Below are positions 30,097-33,978 of a stretch of 33,978 bases of DNA, one piece after another; within the stretch, counting starts at the first letter, position 1; every line of letters starts with the position of its first letter. The position numbers and the translations under genes are program-made. The DNA lies in contig JAHBTG010000030.1 in the NCBI GenBank assembly GCA_019638695.1, positions 1-33,978 on the forward strand, written 5' to 3'. This DNA comes from Bacteroidota bacterium. Its GTDB lineage: Bacteria; Bacteroidota; Bacteroidia; J057; JAJTIE01. The notes under the pieces were generated by a model. That model did no database searches. It saw nothing but the letters and a program-made list of their open reading frames with translations, and was not told the DNA's origin.

Positions 30097-31296
30097 TCAG
30101 GCACTTCGCCAAAGCAGGGACCCATCTCCATAGCTCAGGAAACGGTATCCATGCGCCAGGGCATGTGCATACAGGCGCCGCCAGTCTTCCCCCACCCATG
30201 CCGCGATCAGCAATAAAAGCGTACTGCCCGGCTGATGAAAGTTGGTAAACAGCCCCTCTGCCATGCGCGGCCTATACCCGGGGGCGATCAGGATCTGCGT
30301 GCTGCCTGTCAGGCGGTCCAGCTTGCGGGCATCCAGGTATGCCAGCAGTGCCCCGGCGGCTTCCTGGCGGCCCAAATGGGCAGGTTGGTCATATGCCGCC
30401 CACTGTGGCCAGTGCAGGGTTTCCCCCAGAGTGCCTGCGGCAGCCTGGCAGCCTAGCCAGTAGAGGCTTTCCAGCGTGCGCAAGGTAGTAGTGCCCACGG
30501 CTACCACGGGACCTGTATGCGTGGCCAGTTGCTGCAGGCTGGCCCTGTCCACGCTAAACACTTCGGTGTGCATGGGATGCCCGGCCAGCTCTTCGCTTTT
30601 CACCGGCAAGAATGTACCTGCTCCCACATGAAGCGTCAGCGGGCAGCGCTGCACTCCTTTGTCTGCCAGCGCCTGCAACGCGGCAGGGGTAAAATGCAGG
30701 CCCGCAGTTGGGGCCGCCACACTTCCGGCCACCTGAGCAAACACGGTCTGGTAGGCTTGTGCATCACCGGCTTCCGGGGCACGGTTCAGGTAAGGCGGGA
30801 GGGGCAGCTGGCCCAGCCGGGCCAGCACCTCACCAAAGGACAGTTGGTCGGGTGTCCATTCAAAGCGCACTCTGTGCACATTGCCTTGTGGGGCCACGTA
30901 AGTGGCGGCCAGCTTTCCGCCGGGCCATTCTACGACAAGGGGCTTGCCTTTCCAGCGCTTGAGATTGCCCACCAGGCAGTGCCATTCGCACGGACCCGGA
31001 TATGCCAGCACCTGCTCGGCAGGTGCGGAAGCAGGCTCCAGGCACAAGATCTCTATGCGGGCGCAGGTATGAGTAAGCATATGGAGCCGCGCCGGGATGA
31101 CCCGGCTGTCGTTATAGACAAGCAGGCTATCGGAGGGCAACAGGGAGGGCACCTCTGCAAACAGGTGGTCGGAGATACGTCCGTCCCGGTACTGGAGCAA
31201 TTTACCACCGCCCCGCTCTGCCAACGGATACCGGGCAATGCGGTCGGCAGGGAGGTCATAGGTATAATCGGCAATGCGGAGGTGCGGGATGGGCAT
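30097..31296 (-). CDS. queA: S-adenosylmethionine:tRNA ribosyltransferase-isomerase
   Basis: 399 residues from ATG 31296. A longer frame to 31365 exists, but the -7 box at 31301-31308 lies inside it and fixes the start. QueA transfers and isomerises the ribosyl part of S-adenosylmethionine onto preQ1 in tRNA, making epoxyqueuosine. Typical features are YDLPADRIARYPLAERGGGKLL near the N-terminus, LLVYNDSRVIPARL, SVAAPTAGLHFT (catalytic region), LHVGAGTFLPV and GLFTNFHQPGSTLLLLIAA near the C-terminus. It is slightly longer than E. coli QueA (356), as usual in Bacteroidota. The downstream end faces the gyrA promoter region; upstream lies the fadN-like gene with an 82-bp gap. Confidence 0.96.
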   Translation of the reverse strand: MPIPHLRIADYTYDLPADRIARYPLAERGGGKLLQYRDGRISDHLFAEVPSLLPSDSLLVYNDSRVIPARLHMLTHTCARIEILCLEPASAPAEQVLAYPGPCEWHCLVGNLKRWKGKPLVVEWPGGKLAATYVAPQGNVHRVRFEWTPDQLSFGEVLARLGQLPLPPYLNRAPEAGDAQAYQTVFAQVAGSVAAPTAGLHFTPAALQALADKGVQRCPLTLHVGAGTFLPVKSEELAGHPMHTEVFSVDRASLQQLATHTGPVVAVGTTTLRTLESLYWLGCQAAAGTLGETLHWPQWAAYDQPAHLGRQEAAGALLAYLDARKLDRLTGSTQILIAPGYRPRMAEGLFTNFHQPGSTLLLLIAAWVGEDWRRLYAHALAHGYRFLSYGDGSLLWRSA

Positions 31297-31300
31297 TCCG

Positions 31301-31308
31301 CAAAAGTA
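31301..31308 (-). promoter_or_regulatory. -7 promoter box of queA
   Basis: The minus strand reads TACTTTTG, an exact TAnnTTTG match, ending 4 nt before ATG 31296. The queA message should start at the start codon itself. Confidence 0.6.
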
Positions 31309-31378
31309 CGCAGCCGGTACCGGAACGCACCGTTTCCATGCAGCTTTTACGGCGCCTACCGGCAACCGGCGGGGGTAT

Positions 31379-33811
31379 CTAGTTTCTTAGCGGCTTCCCG
31401 GTATTGAGCATATGCTGGATACGCTCCAGGGTTTTGCGCTCGCCCAGCAAGCTGAGGAAAGCCTGCCGCTCCAGGTCCAGCAGGTATTGCTCGCTCACCC
31501 GCCCGGGTTGGGAGAGGTCTCCGCCGCACATGACATAAGCCACCTTTTCGGCAATCAGCTTGTCATGCGCAGAAGCATATCCGGCATAGTGCATCTGGTG
31601 GATGGCGGCATAGGTAGCGCCGAGTCCACCCCGCCCCAGCGCCCGGATATCGGTGCGGGGGATGGGCTGGGTATAGCCGGCATCGGCCAGTTCCCGGCAC
31701 AGGCGCGCGGCATCGGCTATCTGGCGGCGCTTGCTCAGGGTTACCTGGTCGCGCCCGCGGCGCAGCAGTCCCATAGCATATCCTTCGGGCCCGGAAGTGG
31801 AGACCTTTGCCTGGGCGATAGCCATGAGGTAATGCGTGAAGGCATTGAATTCCACATCTCCTTCGCGGTATTCGTCGCTCATGCGTACGGTCAGCTCTTT
31901 AGTGCCCCCTCCGCCAGGGATAAGGCCCACCCCTACTTCTACCAGTCCCATATAGGTCTCGGCAGCCACCATGGCGGCATCGGCATGCAGGGTGAGTTCG
32001 CACCCGCCTCCCAAGGCAAGCCCATGCGGCGCGACCACCACGGGTATGCTGCTGTAGCGGGCACGCATCGTGGTACGCTGGAAATACCGCACTGCAAAAT
32101 CCAGCTCATCCCACTCCTGTTCCACGGCCATCATAAACACCATGGCCAGGTTGGCGCCGGCCGAGAAATGCTCGCCCTGGTTGCCGATGACAAGGCCACG
32201 GTAGCCCTGCTCGGCCATATCTATGGCACGATGGATGCCCCCCAACACATCTGAGCCCAGGGTATTCATTTTGCTATGGAACTCCACGCACAAGATGCCG
32301 TCTCCCAGGTGGAAGATGCTGCTGCCGACGTTGCTCCACAGGACATGGCTCTGGCGAAGATTATCCAGGGTAATATACTCGTCTGCACCGGGAATGGGCA
32401 GGTAGCTTTTAGTGGCGGGATCATAGAACAGGCGCTTGCCCTGTTCGATCTTGTAGAAAGTGGTGTGTCCGGCGGCCAGCATCTCATCCACCCAGGCAGC
32501 CGGCGCATACCCCATGGCTTTGGCAGCCTCGGCGGCACGGGCTACCCCCAGGATATCCCATTTCTCAAAAGCGCCATGTCCCCAGCCAAAACCGGCCTTG
32601 ATGCCTTCGTCTATCTGATAGAGATGATCTGCAATCTCAGGCACCCGGTGACTTACATAAGCAAAGATGCCGAAGAACAGCTCTTGCAGAAAACGGGCAT
32701 GGGAGTCTTCACCTTTGGCTATGAGCCTGAGGCGGGCGGGCACCTCTTCCACGGTCTTGAGCTGGCTCAGGGTGGCCGAAGCGGGCTTTTGCTGCGGGCC
32801 GAAGGTGCGGGTCTTAAGGTCCAGGCTCAGGATCTCGGATTTGCCATCTGCGCTCTTGGCTTTCTGGTAAAAGCCTTTGCCGGACTTATCTCCCCAATAC
32901 TGGTTATCTACCATCCATTGCACATATTCGGGCAACGCAAACACGGCCCGGGCTTCATCCTGCGGGCAGTTCTGGGCAATACCTGCAGCCACTTTGGCGG
33001 CGGTATCCAGTCCCACCAGGTCGCAGGTGCGGAAGGTGGCGCTCTTGGGGTGGCCGATCAACGGGCCGGTAAGCCGGTCTACTTCTTCTACCCGCAAGCC
33101 ATATTTTTCTACCAGGTGAAAGGTATGGCAAATGGCATAGATCCCTACCCTGTTGGCGATGAACGCTGGAGTGTCCTTGCACAGTACGGTTCGTTTGCCC
33201 AGGAAACGGTCGCCATAGTGCATCAGGAAATCCACCACGTCGGGGGCTGTGTCTTCTGCAGGAATGATCTCCAGCAGCTCCAGGTAGCGGGGGGGATTGA
33301 AGAAATGGGTGCCGCAGAAGTGCCTGCGAAAATCATCCGAACGGCCCTGTGCCAGCATGTGCATGGGTATGCCGCTGGTATTTGTGGTGATAAGGCTGCC
33401 GGGCTTGCGGTATTGCTCCAGCTGGGTATACAGGTTTTGTTTGATATCCAGCCGCTCTACAACTACCTCCACCACCCAATCGCAATCTGTAATGCGGGCA
33501 AGGTCATCCGAGAAATTGCCCAGGGAGACGCGCCTGGCTACGTCTACAGTGTAGACAGGACTGGGATTGCTCTTGAGGGCATCCTGAAACAACTGGGTAA
33601 CGATACGATTCCGGAAGGCGGGGCTTTGCTCGGTAAGGCCTTTCCGGGTTTCTTCGGGCAGTAGTTCGCGGGGCACCATATCGAGCAGCAATACCTCTAC
33701 TCCGGCGTTGGCCAGGTGCAGGGCTATGCGGCTACCCATGATACCGGCGCCCAGCACGGCTGCCTTGTGGATATGTCTGGACGAATGTGGCATGGTCTCT
33801 GGAACAAACAT
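31379..33811 (-). CDS. Multifunctional 3-hydroxyacyl-CoA dehydrogenase / enoyl-CoA hydratase (FadN-like)
   Basis: 810 residues from ATG 33811 (an internal ATG at 33793 gives 804 and is equally family-like). The NAD-binding Rossmann domain comes first (KAAVLGAGIMGSRIALHLANAG; GAGIMG at 21-26), with DCDWVVEVVVERLDIK and the catalytic histidine in CGTHFFNPPRYLELLEI. A helical dimerisation domain follows (DTPAFIANRVGIYA). The last 300 residues are a crotonase-type hydratase (FSAGANLAMVF, HGLALGGGCELTLHADAA, GVGLIPGGGGTKEL). The order dehydrogenase-then-hydratase is that of B. subtilis FadN, opposite to E. coli FadB. It performs two steps of fatty-acid beta-oxidation. The thiolase and acyl-CoA dehydrogenase genes that often follow are absent; queA follows instead. 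Confidence 0.93.
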   Translation of the reverse strand: MFVPETMPHSSRHIHKAAVLGAGIMGSRIALHLANAGVEVLLLDMVPRELLPEETRKGLTEQSPAFRNRIVTQLFQDALKSNPSPVYTVDVARRVSLGNFSDDLARITDCDWVVEVVVERLDIKQNLYTQLEQYRKPGSLITTNTSGIPMHMLAQGRSDDFRRHFCGTHFFNPPRYLELLEIIPAEDTAPDVVDFLMHYGDRFLGKRTVLCKDTPAFIANRVGIYAICHTFHLVEKYGLRVEEVDRLTGPLIGHPKSATFRTCDLVGLDTAAKVAAGIAQNCPQDEARAVFALPEYVQWMVDNQYWGDKSGKGFYQKAKSADGKSEILSLDLKTRTFGPQQKPASATLSQLKTVEEVPARLRLIAKGEDSHARFLQELFFGIFAYVSHRVPEIADHLYQIDEGIKAGFGWGHGAFEKWDILGVARAAEAAKAMGYAPAAWVDEMLAAGHTTFYKIEQGKRLFYDPATKSYLPIPGADEYITLDNLRQSHVLWSNVGSSIFHLGDGILCVEFHSKMNTLGSDVLGGIHRAIDMAEQGYRGLVIGNQGEHFSAGANLAMVFMMAVEQEWDELDFAVRYFQRTTMRARYSSIPVVVAPHGLALGGGCELTLHADAAMVAAETYMGLVEVGVGLIPGGGGTKELTVRMSDEYREGDVEFNAFTHYLMAIAQAKVSTSGPEGYAMGLLRRGRDQVTLSKRRQIADAARLCRELADAGYTQPIPRTDIRALGRGGLGATYAAIHQMHYAGYASAHDKLIAEKVAYVMCGGDLSQPGRVSEQYLLDLERQAFLSLLGERKTLERIQHMLNTGKPLRN

Positions 33812-33817
33812 TGGGCT

Positions 33818-33846
33818 GAAAATTACAGAAACAACTGTAAGCGCAA
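33818..33846 (-). promoter_or_regulatory. Probable promoter of the fadN-like gene
   Basis: On minus, TAATTTTC (33825-33818) differs from TAnnTTTG only in the last base. TTG lies 18 nt upstream (33846-33844). The box ends 6 nt before ATG 33811, again nearly leaderless. Confidence 0.4.
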
Positions 33847-33896
33847 TCAAAGCATTCCCCAAAAAAGTGAAGATACCCAGAAAGCGATGGGGACAC

Positions 33897-33927
33897 TTGC
33901 ACGATAACCCGCTACCTGTTACCTTTG
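33897..33927 (+). promoter_or_regulatory. Promoter of the tRNA gene
   Basis: TTG (33897-33899), 20 nt, then TACCTTTG (33920-33927), an exact TAnnTTTG with near-ideal spacing. The predicted transcript start is around 33932, about 15 nt ahead of the mature tRNA 5' end at 33947. Confidence 0.7.
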
Positions 33928-33946
33928 CACCACTCTTTGAAAATCC

Positions 33947-33978
<32 letters not shown>

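Overview
The window looks like a Bacteroidota chromosome, most likely Chitinophagales or a close relative. The evidence is family content (a T9SS-type C-terminal sorting domain on a subtilisin, DUF4270 and DUF4421 proteins, a one-domain glycogen-synthase-like protein, a FadN-type multifunctional protein) and repeated exact matches to the Bacteroidota -7 promoter box TAnnTTTG just upstream of start codons. Shine-Dalgarno sequences are mostly not obvious. Base composition is moderately GC-rich throughout (my estimate, mid-50s percent), with no visibly foreign stretch. Species cannot be read from the sequence alone.

Layout. Positions 1-1951 (minus strand) hold three phage-type genes: a ClpP-like head maturation protease, a probable major capsid protein, and the start of an N-acetylmuramoyl-L-alanine amidase that runs off the left edge. 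From 2110 the content is chromosomal: a GT2 glycosyltransferase divergent from a large membrane protein, a small helical TerB-like protein, and three genes of unknown function (5202-8427; two of them exported or membrane-bound). Next comes a metabolic and envelope block, glmS - DUF4270 lipoprotein - truncated glycogen synthase on minus, facing panC - panD - flippase-like membrane protein on plus. It is followed by a wecA-like transferase and a GT4 glycosyltransferase (minus), and mlaD (plus). Positions 18.4-21.6 kb carry rsfS, birA, a DUF218 protein, a thioredoxin with a WCGSC site, a 79-residue DUF6952-like protein and a Crp/Fnr-type regulator. Positions 21.6-25.9 kb carry a T9SS-exported subtilase, a divergent lptC-like lipoprotein, a GNAT acetyltransferase, a DUF4421 protein and a small secreted protein. 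The right end has a TPR protein behind gyrA, then queA and a fused hydroxyacyl-CoA dehydrogenase/enoyl-CoA hydratase on minus. The first 32 nt of a tRNA gene run off the right edge.

How it fits together. Much of the window serves the cell envelope: amino-sugar supply (GlmS), lipid-linked sugar priming (WecA-like) and extension (GT4, GT2), LPS export (LptC), lipid transport (MlaD) and protein export by T9SS. The rest is central housekeeping: pantothenate, biotin ligation, DNA supercoiling, tRNA queuosine, fatty-acid oxidation and ribosome silencing. Genes are packed tightly, with 3' overlaps, 2-15 bp gaps and no gene-free stretch above 300 bp. Several transcripts look leaderless, because the -7 box ends 4-6 nt before the ATG. 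No CRISPR array, insertion sequence, integrase or rRNA gene was seen. The most unusual features are the isolated capsid/protease/amidase cluster at the left edge, the half-length glycogen synthase with an altered substrate motif, and the leaderless promoter geometry.
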